64,000 nucleotides of DNA from Trichoderma breve (taxonomy: Eukaryota > Ascomycota > Sordariomycetes > Hypocreales > Hypocreaceae): positions 372,001-436,000 of the forward strand of contig NC_079236.1 of the NCBI RefSeq assembly GCF_028502605.1, in the 5' to 3' direction. Each line of letters opens with the position of its first letter. Within the stretch, counting starts at the first letter, position 1. Shown piece by piece: positions 21,025 to 34,027 of this stretch. Both the position numbers and the translations under genes were made by a program. The notes beneath the pieces are model-generated. The model searched no databases and had not been told where the DNA came from. It saw only the letters and a list, made by a program, of their open reading frames with translations.

Positions 21025-22213
21025 TGCGAATGGAAAAAGGCGAGCCGATTCAATCTTTGGAGCTGGGCTGATCTGATTCGAGTTTGAGCTAGGGAGGGCT
21101 ATTCGCGGATACGGGAGCAGCGGCAAAGGCCACGAGAAGACGCTCAAGCGGTGCAATCCATGTACTGGATATTCGAGGCCTAATTGGTATTAATTCAGAA
21201 TTGGTTGAAGCAATTCGACAGCCGCATATCCAGCGGGTTTTGTGGTGTTTTGGCTGAGGATGGAATGGTGGGATGAGAAGATCGAAGGGAGCTGGCAGAG
21301 CTTCCCACTAAGGTTGGATCTTGTTCTGCGGGTGGGTCACGGGCAGGCCTGGAGCTGCGTCATTGGCAAGGGGGAGAACCAGGTACAAGATGCAGCAGGT
21401 TTTAGATGCTGGGGGGACTTGTACTTGTACTTGCACTTGAATCTCGTCTTTAAATTCCATTTCATCCAATGCCAATTGCTGCAATTGTGCCTTTTGTATA
21501 TATATATATGCCTCATAATAATTGCCACCTTTCTACAAGAAGAGCGGGAATATTTGGACGTTCCATGATTCGAGCTGCTGGTCCGGAGCACCGACCCAGA
21601 CAATGGACCGAGTGCCGATTGGCTGGCGCAGATCTTATCTGATGACTGGGCCAAGCTATTGTACCTGTTCTCTGTACTCTGTATAGTAGGTACATCTACA
21701 GGAACTCGGTGCTTTGAGCAAGTCAATCAAATATCTGTAGGCTCTATAGGCTTTTACTATATCAATTAAAATACTGAGAATAGTCTGTTTTATTTTCCTG
21801 ATTGATTGCTGGATCGTACCCTCTTCCAACAGGAAACGACTCTTCGATGTACTTATTGTACCAACATGATATGCAATATTAAAGCTTACACATTTGCATC
21901 AAACTCGGGTTTGTTCATATTTATGACAATCATCAGCTGAAATGTCAATCTGCACCTCAAACCCCTTCTCACTAGTGAGAAAATATTTTTTCAGAATTTT
22001 TCTTTTCAATTGCAGCGTCATACCCGCTCTCCCATCCACCACTCACTTCTTCTCGAACCTCTCCCCTCTGCTACAATCGCCTACCCGGAAGCTTGCATCA
22101 TCACGTGACCACCCATACTGCATACACTCAGACGCGCTTCTGCGCGTTTCGCAAAAGACAAAAAAGGTCAACAACAGCCGTTATCAGCATTTTCAAGGCC
22201 AGAGCCAGTCGAG
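21025..22213. other. Divergent intergenic region TAM41/MAD1
   Basis: 1.2 kb. The palindrome TCACGTGA (22101-22108), a Cbf1/bHLH-type E-box, lies about 105 nt upstream of the MAD1 ATG. A TA-rich run is at about 21495-21510. No gene is seen. Confidence 0.5.
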
Positions 22214-24623
22214 ATGCGCGGCCGCGCTACGCAGGAAGCGGGAGGCTCTGCCGGTCGGCCAAATTCTCGATCGACCAGCAGATTAAGAACCGCAAGCAGC
22301 TCCAGCCTGCCACGGCCAAATCTGTCACTCCGTGATTCAAGGGTATGTCGACAACAGCGGCGAGGGTCTCTAATGTTTGATGCTCGATGTTTGATGTTTG
22401 ATATGCTAATGGCTCGTTGCTTGTGCTTAGATAGCGTCTTTTCGAGCAACTCAGCCCATTCCCACCATTCAGACCGCAGAATCAAGCACGTCCAGACCGG
22501 CATCAAGACAAAGCAATGCGGCTGCATCAGTTCGAGGCTCGCTCAAGAGCTCGGGATCAAAGGAAAATTTAGTGCCGCCCAGCACAGACGGACATGAAAA
22601 GCTTCACAGAGAGATCGAGGCCCTCAAGGCCGAGATTGGAACCTTGCAATACCGCCTGCAGACTGCCGAGCAAGAAAAGGACATTGCGCTGTCTCAGCAA
22701 AGCAACAAGATGGAGCAAGCCCGACGGCGAGAACAGGAAGAGGCCCAGCAACGCCAATCGGCCGAGGCAGAAAAGGCCAAGGCGGACACCAAGATGGAGT
22801 CGATCAGGCGGGAAATGGAGGAGTTGAAGGAGGCCGCAGAAAACGAAAAGCGAGCGCTTGAGTCCAAAATTCGAGCCGCCGAGGACGAGGCCCGTCTTGC
22901 GCAGGAGCAAGTAGAGGACCTCACCAACGCCAAAGACGAAGCCGCGAGAAGAGCAGACAAAAAGGCCAATGACTTGCAGATGCAAATCGCCGCAGCAAAC
23001 AGCTCAATACAGGAGATGGGGCAAGAGGCCGAGGCACGGGAGTCGGCGCTGCAGCAGTACCAAGAGCAGATTCTGGAAAAGGATGGCGTGATTGGCAGGC
23101 TAGAAGCAGACGTGTTGCGGCTCAAGGCGCAAAGCGGCGATGCAGAGACCATGGAAGTCATCAAGAGGGAGCTGTCAGAACAAGTTTCGCACATCCGTGC
23201 CCTCGAAGCTACAAATCGCGACCAGCTTGCCGAGCTGAAACGACTCCGAGCCGTCAACAAGGCTGTCGAGATTGTCGAGGAGGAAAAGAGGACACTGTTG
23301 CGCAAGGTCGAGGCTGCGGAGAGGCTAGAGGCGGAGCTGGCAGAGGCCAGGATACAGCGGCAGCGACTGGAAGACGAGCGTCTATCGTGGTCGGCCTATC
23401 TAGAGAATGTGTCGGAAACAGGCCAGGCCGAGTTCGACTCTCCTGAAGAGATTGCGCGGGCGCTCGTTCAAGAGCGGCTGACGAGTGCCTCTTACGTCGA
23501 GCAGCTTGGAGCTGTCCGTGCTGAAGTTACAGCGCAACAAGGGCAGATTCAAGCCTTGGAGGAAGAAAAGGCCCAGCTACGGAGTCAAGTCGAGAATGCT
23601 ACAACGTCTGCGCAGGCCGCCAATACCGACAAGGTGCGCATGCGTCTGGATCGCCAGCGAGCGTTGGCCCTGAAAGAAGTCGAGTACCTGCGCGCACAGC
23701 TCAAGGCGTTTGACACTGAGGAGCACGCGATGCAGCCCGATGACTATGACGAGAAGCGGGCGGCGCGGATCCAGGAGCTGGAGGACATGGTGGACAATTA
23801 CAAGATGGAGGTGCAGCAGCTGCATGGCGAGCTCTCATCCATGGACGTCTCGTCACAGCAAGCGTCGTCGCCACAACTGTTATTAGCAGGGAGCAAACGA
23901 AGCCGCGAGGAAGACGACGTCGCCCAGGAGCAAATGGGCCAGCTTACGCGTAAGAATCGCAAGCTTCAGGAGGATCTGACGAGCCTGCAGACGCAGGTTG
24001 CTATGCTCGAAAAGGACCTCTCGGCCAGTCGCGAGCAGCTTGCTGCGGCTAAGGAGCAGACCAAGACGCGCGTGCTGTCGCTGAGATCCAACCCGACCTC
24101 GGACTATGAGGCGATCAAGCGGGCGACGCTGGAGGCGCTGCAAAAGGAGAACAAGGAGCTGCTGGCGACGCTGCGATCGAAGCAGACGGACCCAGCGATC
24201 CCCTTGGTCCCGACGTCGGTGCTGAGCGCCATGGAGCGCGAAATCGCGGCGGCCAAGGCAGAGACGGCGAGCGCGCAAAAGTCGGCGCGACGGCTCAAGG
24301 AGGTCTGGGGCTCCAAGTCACAAGAGTTTAAAGAGGCCATCTTCTCGACGCTTGGGTGGACGGTGACGTTTATCCCCAACGGCAAGATGCGAGTAGAGAG
24401 CACGTTTTACCCGTCGCAAACAGACGAGCACGAGAACTCGATTGTGTTTGACGGCGAGAGGGGCACGATGAAGGTGGGCGGCGGGCCTAAGAGCGCATTT
24501 GCACGCAAGATTGGGGATCACATTGGGTTCTGGGTGAGGGAGAAGGGATGCATCCCGGGATTTTTGGCGGCACTGACTCTGGAGTTTTACGAAGAGCATG
24601 CGAGGGCCGCTTCAGGGGAATGA
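22214..24623 (+). CDS. MAD1: Spindle assembly checkpoint protein Mad1, 773 residues
   Basis: Recruits Mad2 to unattached kinetochores. Exons are 22214-22342 and 22431-24623, with a GTATGT donor and a GCTAAT branch site. The N-terminus is Ser/Arg-rich and disordered. Residues from about 90 to 650 are almost continuous coiled coil. The conserved TRVLSLRSNPTSDY segment corresponds to the vertebrate VLHMSLNPTS signature. The C-terminus has the Bub1-contacting RLK motif (ARRLKEVWGSK) and the RWD-like domain ending in FLAALTLEFYEEH. The single long ORF lacks an ATG before 22572, so the upstream exon supplies the start. It is divergent from TAM41. Confidence 0.93.
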
Positions 24624-25064
24624 TGTGATGGGTGATATAGAAGAGGAGCTGAGGAAGAAGAGAAAGACGGCGATTATCGATTTTGCGCAAGTGCTGCCCG
24701 GTATTGCGAGTCTTTTTTGCTTGTTGCTCAGTTTTTTGATATCACGAAGCAGGCATACGCGGGATTGGGATGGCATGTAAGTTATTGATCATATTAGGAA
24801 AACGTCTTATTTAGTAGCATTTGTGCAGCCTTTTAAGGAATATGATGGCCATGATTATGCTCTATAGTTGAGTGAAGAAGAATGATCACTCCATTGGTAG
24901 CATTTGATTTCTCACACTGGTGACTTGTTCGTTTAATGCAGCAACTTGTGGTATTACACCTGTATTTGTATTCAACCCCCTTATATATGGACACAGTAAA
25001 AGGTAGTATATACATGATATATCAACATATACACAAATCAACTCATTAATCACCATCTTCTTTA
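24624..25064. other. Convergent spacer MAD1/GH71
   Basis: Two 3' flanks, AT-rich. Nothing else is recognised. Confidence 0.5.
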
Positions 25065-26578
25065 TTAATTCCCAGTCGGACCACACGTCGACACCTTGAG
25101 GCCGTTCATTATGTTGGAATAACCCGCAGGCTGCAGCTGATCCGGCACGCCCGCAGGAATCGTGCCCACAAACGCATTAAAGTTGTAGATCCCACAGGGA
25201 CAGTGATCCAAGATCTGCATCCCCGCATCGCCAGACAAGCCGTTGACCTTGAACGAGATCGGACCAGGTGCCATGTCGACGGAGAACTTGTTTGCACCCG
25301 CAGCGGCCTGGAAGGTCTGCGTGTTGCCCCCGACGGTGACCTCAAGAGTACCAGCTTCCTTGAGCAGCGTGACGATGAAGACTTTATCTTGTAAGGTCTG
25401 GTAGCCGTCGGGCCGGCCCTTGAAGTAGTTGCCGGTGGAGTTGTCGGCGTCGCCCATGGTGGTGTCTGTGGCATCGCAGTTGATGCTCGACAATGTAGGA
25501 CGGAACCAGTAAACAATCTTGTCTTCGGTAATATGCGGTGCCGGATCGTTGGAGCCCTGTTTGTACGCGGCGATGAAGGGCTCGGCCATGTCCAGCCAGC
25601 CGTTGTGCGGCATTCCGTACGTCCACTTGGAGTTGCCGTCGTCGCCGTGCGGGCTGTCGAGGCGGCCGACGTAGTGAGACTCGCCGTAGTCGTTCCAGGT
25701 GATGATTTCGACGAAGCGCGGCTTGAGCTGCAGGATCTGCGTCCAGCGGTCGAACCAGAGGAAATCGCCGGGAAACACCCAGTTCTTGGAGTAGGGGACT
25801 TCAGCTCCAAAGTGAGTCGAGAACCAGGGGGATACAGGGGCGAGATATGGCTTGCCGGCGAGGGCGTTGGTGTAAGTGTTATCGCCATCCTGGACAGTAA
25901 CATTAGATCCCGGCTTGGGGGCTTTGTTATTTCCATCACTGGGCCAGGCCATCCAGTTGAATGCGCTGTCAACATCACCCAAGTTGGTTCCCTGCTGAGG
26001 ATGAAAGTTTGGCGCCCAAAAGATGTTTCCTCCAGCCGCAGAACGAACAGCATTCGAATCCACGCCATCACCAGCAAACGACGAAGCGAAGATCTTGCCG
26101 TCGACGAGCAGCTGGGCGGGCTTGGAGCCGTATTTTTGAATCATCTGGCCGACTTGCGTGCCCTGGTCGGTGTGGTACCAGTTGAAGTCGAAGGAAATAA
26201 AGACCTTCATGCCGTTGTTGGCGGCCGACTCGTAGGCGTACTCGAGCTGCTGGTCGGTGTACGAGTCTACGCCAATGTTGAGCGCAAAGGCGTCGATGCC
26301 GGCGGCTTTGGCATTCTTCATGTCGGCGTCGAAGTCGGCGGCGCTGCCTCTGTTGCCGACGATGCCAATCTGTGTGATTTTGTGTTAGTTGACTGTTTAT
26401 CTTTTCTTGTATTTGTATTTGGATAGTATCAACGCACCATGAAGTGGCAAAAGACGAGTGGTCCTCCATTCTGGCGAGATTCAAGAGAGCTGGAACTGGA
26501 TCGAGGCACGGAGAGAGCAGACGATGAAGCAGCGAGTGCCGCCGTGGCATAAAGCTTGAGCAAGCTCCGGATATGCAT
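25065..26578 (-). CDS. Secreted GH71 alpha-1,3-glucanase (mutanase), 481 residues
   Basis: Hydrolyses alpha-1,3-glucan of fungal cell walls, with roles in cell separation, autolysis or attack on other fungi. Exons are 26578-26438 and 26369-25065. The first exon gives a signal peptide (basic HIRSLLKLY, then an Ala/Ser-rich core). Just after it come LVFCHFM and IGIVGNR. The catalytic domain shows GIDAFALNIG, MKVFISFDFNWYHTDQG, GDFLWFDRWTQIL and EIITWNDYGESHYVG, all typical of GH71. The C-terminal 130 residues form a beta-rich extension ending STCGPTGN. No separate CBM24 copy is visible, so this is the short GH71 form. Confidence 0.93.
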
Positions 26579-28622
26579 GGCTGAGATGAAGGCTGTTTAC
26601 AAGACTCAACTCAAGAGGTGCAGATGGATATAAAGTCCAATGCTAGACATCATAATAATAAGTGAGCGGTCTTTCATCTTATTTATACCTATCCAGCACA
26701 GACTCGGCAGCTCTCAGCTCAACTCAACAACATCTCCCCTATACTCTCCAAAATCCCCGTCTCTCCGCCCCCTGACCATGTTTTGTTTCGTTTTCATTTT
26801 CATCCTTTTTTTCTCACGTCACGTCCTCCTTGGGGCAGATGAATTGGTTTTTGCGGGCTGCTTCATCTGGAAGTGATCATCTACGTGCTAAGGATTCACG
26901 AATCCGTGGGCTGGTCCAAGTGGGAAATGATCATCTTGGCGACGCCGCAACTCTCGGCGGTTTAGACAGAATAAGTGGGACAGCAGAGAAGCTATAATTA
27001 CCTATGATTGAGCGGGTGAATAAGAGAATAGTCTGTCAGTCAGTTAATGGAGGAATTGTGAGGAGATCTGGTGGGTGTATATAAGCGACGGATATATATG
27101 TAGATGTAGATCCAATGAGAATGGGTGAAGAATAGTACATACGTAATTGACATCTTGTGTAGTTGTCTTTGCAGCGTTGCATTGAATGCATCGAGACGGA
27201 CAATCCAAGATGCCGAGCCCGACTAGAGACCCAAGAGATGGTGCGAGTGAGCACTATTTGCCATTGATCTAAGCGGTTTCTTTCCGTTTAATGTGGACGA
27301 AGGATATAGATAGTACTTGGCTTGTTTCAGGAAAATAGGCAGCGACTCCATAGAATCTCGGCAGAATACCCAGCATCTAACATTTACCAGACGCCGGTAT
27401 CAGTTAAATTATAATTCTAAACTATACAACAGAGTCCCTTCCTTACATGATAGTCTCTATAGTACTAGAATCCTGTAGTTATAACACGAATTGTTCCCTT
27501 TCTATTTCTCTCTCCGCTCCCAAACATATAAACAAGGATCGGTCCTACTAACTCCGATCCTATAAATCCATCCCGCCAAAAACAAGAACAGGGGTATCAA
27601 CACAAGGTTATTTCCATCCCTATTTCAATCTACGCCAATCAATTCTCCCCTTTCAGCTCCCCCATATTCCCATTCCGCAAAACATGATTGACGGAACATC
27701 TTCTTTCTCTATCGATTACTCACTCCCACCCCACCACCTTCTATATCAAGCTCTCATCGCCTCAGCAGCATCTATCAAGCCGCGTCTTAAACAGAAGATC
27801 GACATAGAAAATAAGCTGATGAAATCGCCCGTTCTACTTACTCCATGGTAAAGCATAATCCACTTCAGCTGCAACTCTAAGCTGCCAATGCAACCACACG
27901 TTAATATTAGTTTCTTCCCATGAAGGGGCCATTTCACTCTCACAAAGTTCATTTCACCCTCTGCGAAAACAAACAGAGCGAACAAAGCAAGTAAGTAAAA
28001 GAAGCATCAGCAATCAAAAACATATTTCATCCCTTCTTTCTGGCAAAAAAGACTATTACTACAACCTTCTCATACAAACTGAACCCTTCTTCCTCCATCC
28101 TTCTCCCTTCTCCCTCAACTTTCTCCAACACAACGACAAAGGAAATCTCTCAGTCCAACACAGTGACACAGGAAATTAAAACGCAAAGACAAAAAACGAG
28201 AGTAACAGCGTCAGACAAAAAAGTAAATATTAGTAAAAAAAAAAAAAAAGAACGAACGTGTGTACACATCAGCACCCAGCAAATGCTCTCCCTCAAAAAC
28301 AAAAGAACCCCTTGATATCACGAGTGAATAGATATAAACTGCCAAAAAGAAAAATAATAGGTTGGTGTAACGGTCGTGCGATACTTTTCTTTTTTCTTGT
28401 CCTCCCAACAAACACAAAAAAAAAGAAAAGAGTTTCAGTAAAAAAAAAAGTCGCTTCAAGTTTGTGTTTTTCATCGCTCCAAACGGTAATAGGGCTGGTG
28501 GTGATAGCCCCCCGTTGAGTTCAAACATCATTAGCAATAGAACTTTGCATAATATATAATATAAATCTCAACCCCCTCTCCCTCCAGACAAAGAAGCACC
28601 ACTGCCCAATGTCAAAAAGCCA
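26579..28622. other. 2-kb gene-free region between GH71 and SYP1
   Basis: Promoter side of GH71 and 3' side of SYP1. The part from 28000 to 28500 is A-rich on the plus strand (poly-A at about 28237-28249), which is T-rich in the sense of SYP1. No ORF has coding features. Confidence 0.5.
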
Positions 28623-31600
28623 TTATTTCCCCTCATATTTGCCGCTCACAAGCTTCCTCGTCACAGGTACATCGACCCACGTCGGCTCCACGAGCGACGG
28701 GTTCGAGCTGGCAGGGTTCTCGTCTGCAAACGGATCGCTCTCCACGGCATCCTTGCTCGGCACCGCCTCCAGCCTGGAGATGGAGATGCCGCTACCCACG
28801 ACGTCTTCACCCGACACGGCATACTCCCACCGAGCTTCGACGTGGCCCGGCTGCGGCTCCACACCGTCTGCGCCGACAATGCGGCAGACAATCTTTTGCG
28901 TCACCTCGGTCAGGGTCACGTCTCCCAGTCGCCAGTACACGAGGTGCTTATCCTTCAGGTGGGTGCCGCTGGGCTTCGTCTGGGCGCCCGTCGCCCGGCC
29001 CTCGTACGACACCACAAAGACGACGTTGTGCAGTGTCACGGGGGCCGTCCACTTGCACTCGGGGTTGAGCTGATACTGCAAAAGGAGGCCGAGCTTGTCG
29101 CCTTGGGGCTTCCACGCGGGGTTGATCAGGAGAGGGGCGTGTTGGCCGAGAGAGGGGGTCTCGGATTCGTCTGCGAAGACGCGGTATGAAAAGGCAGTCG
29201 CCGTCTTGGAGATGTGGGAAAGGTCGAGAGCGAACTGGTCAGGCTGGTCGGGAGATGCGTTGTGAACAAAGATTCGGTTGGGGCCGATGCGTTCCAGGTT
29301 GGCAAAGTTGTTGATGCGAATGGTTTCATGTGCTGTTTGAGGTTATCATCACTGACCTGCTACAAGGGAAGAAGAAGAAGGGAGTAAAGAGAGAGGTAAC
29401 TTACTCTTAGCAGAGTCGGCATCTGCTGTAGGATTGTTAGCAAAGGCAATCTCGCCTGCAACTGATGTGCTCTTCAACACGCCGCCCTCAAAGAGAACCG
29501 AGACGGTCTCGATAATGGATGCGTTCAGTCCCGGCGCCGTCAGCTCAGGGTGCTTTGGATGCGCGCTGCCCAGCGAGTTTCCAGACCGCACAGACTGCGT
29601 GTCAGAGGCGGCGCTGGCCTCGGAAGCAAGGGCAGCAACGGCGGCCGGCCTAGAAGACGGAGGTCGAGGGGGAGATGAAGGGATTGCCGGCATGGCGGGA
29701 ATGGCGTTGTCTGAGTAGCTTTCCGGGAAGTTCAACACCGGCGCATAAATGGTGTTGCGCACGTCGCGGCGTCCTCGAACCGTCATGGAGCGTCGGTTGA
29801 TGGAGCCCATCTTGAGCGTGTTGGCCACGCTCGAGAGAGCGGCCTGTGCCGCCTCGGGGTCTTCCTCTTCGATTGGCTTGTTCTGGATATTGAGCTTGAA
29901 CAGCTGATCGTTCTCATCAGCGGCGGCCTCCCTCTGGGCTTCTGAGATGGGGTCGTTCATGGGTGCTCTAATCGTAAAGCCCTCCTCGTCCTTGGAGGTT
30001 GGAGACACAGGCTCTTGCTGGCTCTGCTGGGACGGTGGCGGGTTGACAGCGGCTGCTTCTGGTTGTTGCTGCTGCTGTTGGAATTGCTGTTGCTGTTGCT
30101 CTACATTAACATTACCATTGGTGGCGCTTGAAGATGGCATATCTGGCGCCTGGGTATCCAAAAGACTTTCTCCAGCTGCAAAACCATTCGTGTTCCCGTT
30201 CGTCGACGGTCCGCCCTCCTCTCCCCTATCCCTGTGCATGGCATCTGAGGAAGACTGTGGCCTGCGAGCCTGGTCTGGCATCTCGGGCAGGATAGATAGC
30301 CGGTTATTTTCGTGGAGGTTGCTCGAGGATGTCATTGGAGAGACGCCGCGGCCATGGCTGCTACCGAGTCGTCCAAAGGTAGGCCCGGGCGTCTTCTGGG
30401 GGGAGAGAGAGCCGAATCCTGCGTGGACGCTCTGGCGTCGGCGGCCACCAAACATGGTGCCTAACCTTCGCAGCTTGGACTCTGGCGAATTGCAAGTCAT
30501 TGGTCAGCAAACAACACATTTATATCATGCCATGTATGGCCCGCAGACTTACCAGGCTTGGCCTCACTGTTGGGCACCGAATTGTGCTCGCTAGCGTCGT
30601 CCTCTTGTGGCGGCTGAGAGGTATTCGGGGTCGATGGAACGCTCGGCTGGCTGGCAGCGGAATTCTGCGACATGTGGGTTGTTGAGCGTCTTGTGGCCGT
30701 CCTAGACGGCGGCAGCTGGGCCTTGCCGGCTGTCACTTTTTGCACAAAGCTCTGCACCTCCCTCTCAGTGCTAATCTCGAGCATCATTGCCAGCGTTTCA
30801 ACGGATATGTCGGAGTCTCGCTGGGCCCGGTCGGACTCGTGGGTTTGGAATTGCGTCAGCAGGTCGCGCAGCAGGTTGACGCGCGACTCGTCGAGGACCT
30901 GCAGGGTCTCAAAGATGAAGGGCGACTGCGATTCCCACTGCTGGGTGGCCGACTCGAGCTTGGATGACGCGGCGTCGACCTTTTGCGTGCTGGCCTTGCC
31001 GCCCTTCTTGGTGAGCTTGTCGGACTTGTCCCGCGCGTCGTCGAGCTCCCTGGCCATGACAGTCAGGTTGTTGGAGATGTTTGTCATGTTCTGGACGTCC
31101 TGGCGCTGGGGAAAGCCTCGGAGGGGCTGCTCGACATCATTGCCGAGGCGATCGGCGAAGAGCTGGTGCGACTGGGCGATGCGTTCGACGGACTCAATGA
31201 TTCGGGACCACGGAAGCTGGAAAACACTGCGGCAACAGTCGTTAGCAGCAGGCAAATCGGGGCCCGGACTCGGGCAGAGGCCATTGGCGCAGAGGATTGG
31301 CGACTCACCCCAGTTCCGACTGCGCATTAGGAGATTTGAACTGGGCCAGCTTGCGCATTCCCAAGACATACTGCTCCTCGACGCGACGGCGCTCCTACAA
31401 CCAGAGTCAGCTTTGCTTCCCGGCCGGACCAGAGCCCAACGGCACCTTGGCCGACGGTTCCGCGCGGGCTGTGCGTACCTGAAGCCAGTCGGCAATCTCG
31501 AGATTGATCTTGTTGATGCGCTTCATGCGGTCGTTGAGCGTCTGCACGGCCTGGCCGGGCTGCAGATGAGCCTGTCACCAATGGCGCCACCAGGGCAGCT

Positions 31601-31729
31601 CGTCAGTCCATTGCGCCTCGCAAAAGCACCCACAGAGCCCTCCAGGCATCGCGGATGCTCAAAATCACAGGGAGCAGGTCCTCGGCTTACCAGCATGGCC
31701 GGATACTCTGTCCTCGGCGTTTCGTCCAT
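28623..31729 (-). CDS. SYP1: Endocytic adaptor Syp1 (F-BAR and mu-homology domains), 892 residues
   Basis: Early endocytic coat adaptor that binds membrane and cargo and limits septin or actin assembly in yeast. Six exons: 31729-31691, 31571-31479, 31394-31309, 31226-30553, 30481-29405 and 29332-28623. The start is MDETPRTEYPAML, followed by LQPGQAVQTLNDRMKRINKIN and the F-BAR body, which includes WSRIIESVERIAQSHQLFADR. The middle is Pro/Ser-rich with two Gln runs and repeated SP/TP sites. The C-terminal muniscin mu-homology domain begins near LNASIIETVSVLFEGGVLKSTSVAGEIAF and ends just before the stop. The domain order and length fit fungal Syp1. The gene is divergent from a kinase gene. Confidence 0.93.
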
Positions 31730-32546
31730 CGTGTGTGGCGTCTAACGGGGGACCGGGGGTTGCGTGCGGAGCGGGAAGAAGGAAGAAGCAGACTGAAGCT
31801 GAAAAAGGCGGAATCAGGGAACGGCGGATGACGGACTGGAATCGGGGCTCCGTTCCTAGTCGGATGCGCGCATGGCGATGCCGCTTGGGTGGTGTTTTGG
31901 TCGAGGGTTTGGTGGAGGGAGAAAGAGTCCGTCCAGTCGAGCTGGTGGAGATGGTGACGGAAGAAGAATTGGAACCTCACAGCAGTATTGAGTGCAGTGG
32001 TGCCAGAATCCGGCTCGGGTGCTAAGCTCGAGCCCGCTGTAATTTTTTCTCGGGTTCAGGCTCAGGTTCCCTTGCAGGTGCTCGCAGTGGGCCAGCCTCG
32101 CTGTGACATTAGCCGGGAACCCAATTACGGGGGGCCAGGCGGGCCAATTATGCGCTGTGGATGCGCTGTGGCCCCCAGCCTCGTCAGCAGCCAAACTGCA
32201 CTGGGGCGGCGAACTGCACGGTTACGTGCCATTGATGTCGTCGGAGAAGCCTCGGACCAATGCAAATGCAGTCTGGTGCTTCAAAACATCAATAATACGC
32301 AGCGGGAGATCCTGGTCGGTTTCAATCAAATGGAGCCCAATCGGTCAAATGACGTGTCGCATTGGCAACGGGGATGCTTGGCTGGCATGATCGAGAGGGG
32401 GGAAGAATAAACGATTTGCTGCATAATTAATTAATCAATCGCCGGGTTGTGCATTTCAACCTTTACGTTGCTATTTATAGGTGAATTTTTGGAGCTTGGG
32501 ATGACTTGAGCTTCCATTCAATAAACCATCTCATCACTTACACAGA
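31730..32546. other. Divergent intergenic region SYP1/kinase
   Basis: 817 nt with GC-rich 5' leader of SYP1 and a TATTTATAG at about 32471-32479 upstream of the kinase gene. No gene is seen. Confidence 0.5.
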
Positions 32547-33895
32547 ATGGCCTCCTCCGCATGGAAGTCGTCCGTCTCATCAGTAGACCGATATGAGACA
32601 ATATCCAGAATGTAAGCTCCATAAATCTCTTCTCACAAATTGCATACACATAATGCTGACTGCATCGGTTAAGTCTCGAGGCCCTCCCCTCGCAGGACAT
32701 GAGTGAAGCCGTCGCCATCGAACAAGCAGCATACGACAATTCATCCTCCTTGGTATATATCCTATATCCTTTCATGATTTCACCTCAATCCACTAACATA
32801 CACCTACACAGGACCAATACACCTCCGCCTGCCACCCAAGCAAACACCAAAATCCCCCATCTTCACCCCTATCCTCACCCTCACCCTCATCCTCACCACA
32901 ACCAGCCCCCCAATCCGGCATCACCATCGGCTCATACGCCAACTGCTCCCCCATCTCAGACGGCGTCACCTCCGAAGTCTTCCGCTCCGGCACCACCGCC
33001 CTCAAAGTCATCGTCCACACCGTCGAGCCGCACAATCCCCTCCGCGAGATCAAGATCCTGCAGACCCTCCGTCCGCCATGCATCCCCCTCATCGAGTCCT
33101 TCCGTGACCAGGAGCAGCGCCTCGTCCTCGCCTTTCCGTACATGCCGCTGACCCTCGCCGATGTCCTCGACAAGTCTTCCTCAGCGCTGGACAGTGCCCT
33201 GATCCGCTCCGTCTTTGGCGATGTCCTCCGGGCTCTTGTTGATATCCACAGCCAGGGCATCGTCCATCGCGACATCAAGCCGTCAGCGATCCTCCTCGCA
33301 TCGCCCTCCGGCCCGGCTTATCTATCTGACTTCGGCACCGCTTGGCACCCTACCTTCTCTACCTCCTCCGAGCCCCCGGCGTCCAAGATCCTCGACATCG
33401 GCACCGGCCCGTACCGCGCTCCCGAGGTCCTCTTCGGCGACAAGTCCTACGGCCCTCCCGTCGACATGTGGGCTTTCGGCGTCATGCTCGCCGAGGCAAT
33501 CAATTCTCCGCCTTCACCACCATTCGAGTCCCGGCCCGTCCACGAAGACGGGAACCAGCTCGGCCTGATCCTCAGCATATTCAAGACTCTAGGCACGCCC
33601 ACCCCCGAGACGTGGCCCGAGGCAAAGGCGTTTCGCGTCACGCCGTTTGAACTGTGGACGGTGTTTCCGCAGAGGGAGTGGGATGTGATATTACCGGGTG
33701 TTGATGCAGGGTTCAGAGATGCCGTAGCGAGATTGGTTCGCTACGATGGGAGCAGGGCTACGGCCGACGAGGTGAGTCAGGCTCTGATCCGAAATTTTCA
33801 TGCGGATATATGTGCATTGCATAATACATGTAGCTAATGTGCATCTTCATCTTCACCAGGTTCTAACATACAAGTGCTTTGCAAATGATGAGTAA
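32547..33895 (+). CDS. CDK-activating-like protein kinase (CAK1/Csk1 type), 379 residues
   Basis: Four exons: 32547-32611, 32674-32752, 32812-33771 and 33860-33895. The last tiny exon completes the kinase C-terminus (ADEVLTYKCFANDE). A Ser/Pro-rich insert (about 60-80) precedes the kinase domain. The catalytic loop is H200-R201-D202 IKPSAILL, the DFG is D221-F222-G223, and the activation segment ends TGPYRAPEVLFG, with the VDMWAFGVMLAE helix after it. The glycine loop region (GSYANCSPISDG) lacks a standard GxGxxG and the Lys strand is ALKVIV. These deviations are typical of Cak1-type enzymes, which work as monomers to phosphorylate CDK T-loops. The subfamily is moderately certain; the kinase fold is certain. 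Confidence 0.8.
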
Positions 33896-34027
33896 CACGA
33901 ATCCAGGATAGCCCCCCCAAATATTCAACACGCCTTCTTCACATAATATCATCATACATGTACACATTAAGATAACTCTTTATAATCGTCTTATTCAGAT
34001 CAAAAACCATCTCTCTCTCCCTTCTCT

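Noticed and set aside
25533..26426. 297-codon open frame on the plus strand
   Set aside because: Antisense to the GH71 catalytic domain.
26640..26876. Plus-strand 78-codon frame upstream of GH71
   Set aside because: T-rich promoter sequence gives a hydrophobic translation; nothing supports expression.
30672..31745. 357-codon open frame on the plus strand
   Set aside because: It is antisense to the SYP1 exons and introns. The minus-strand frame carries the conserved F-BAR sequence.
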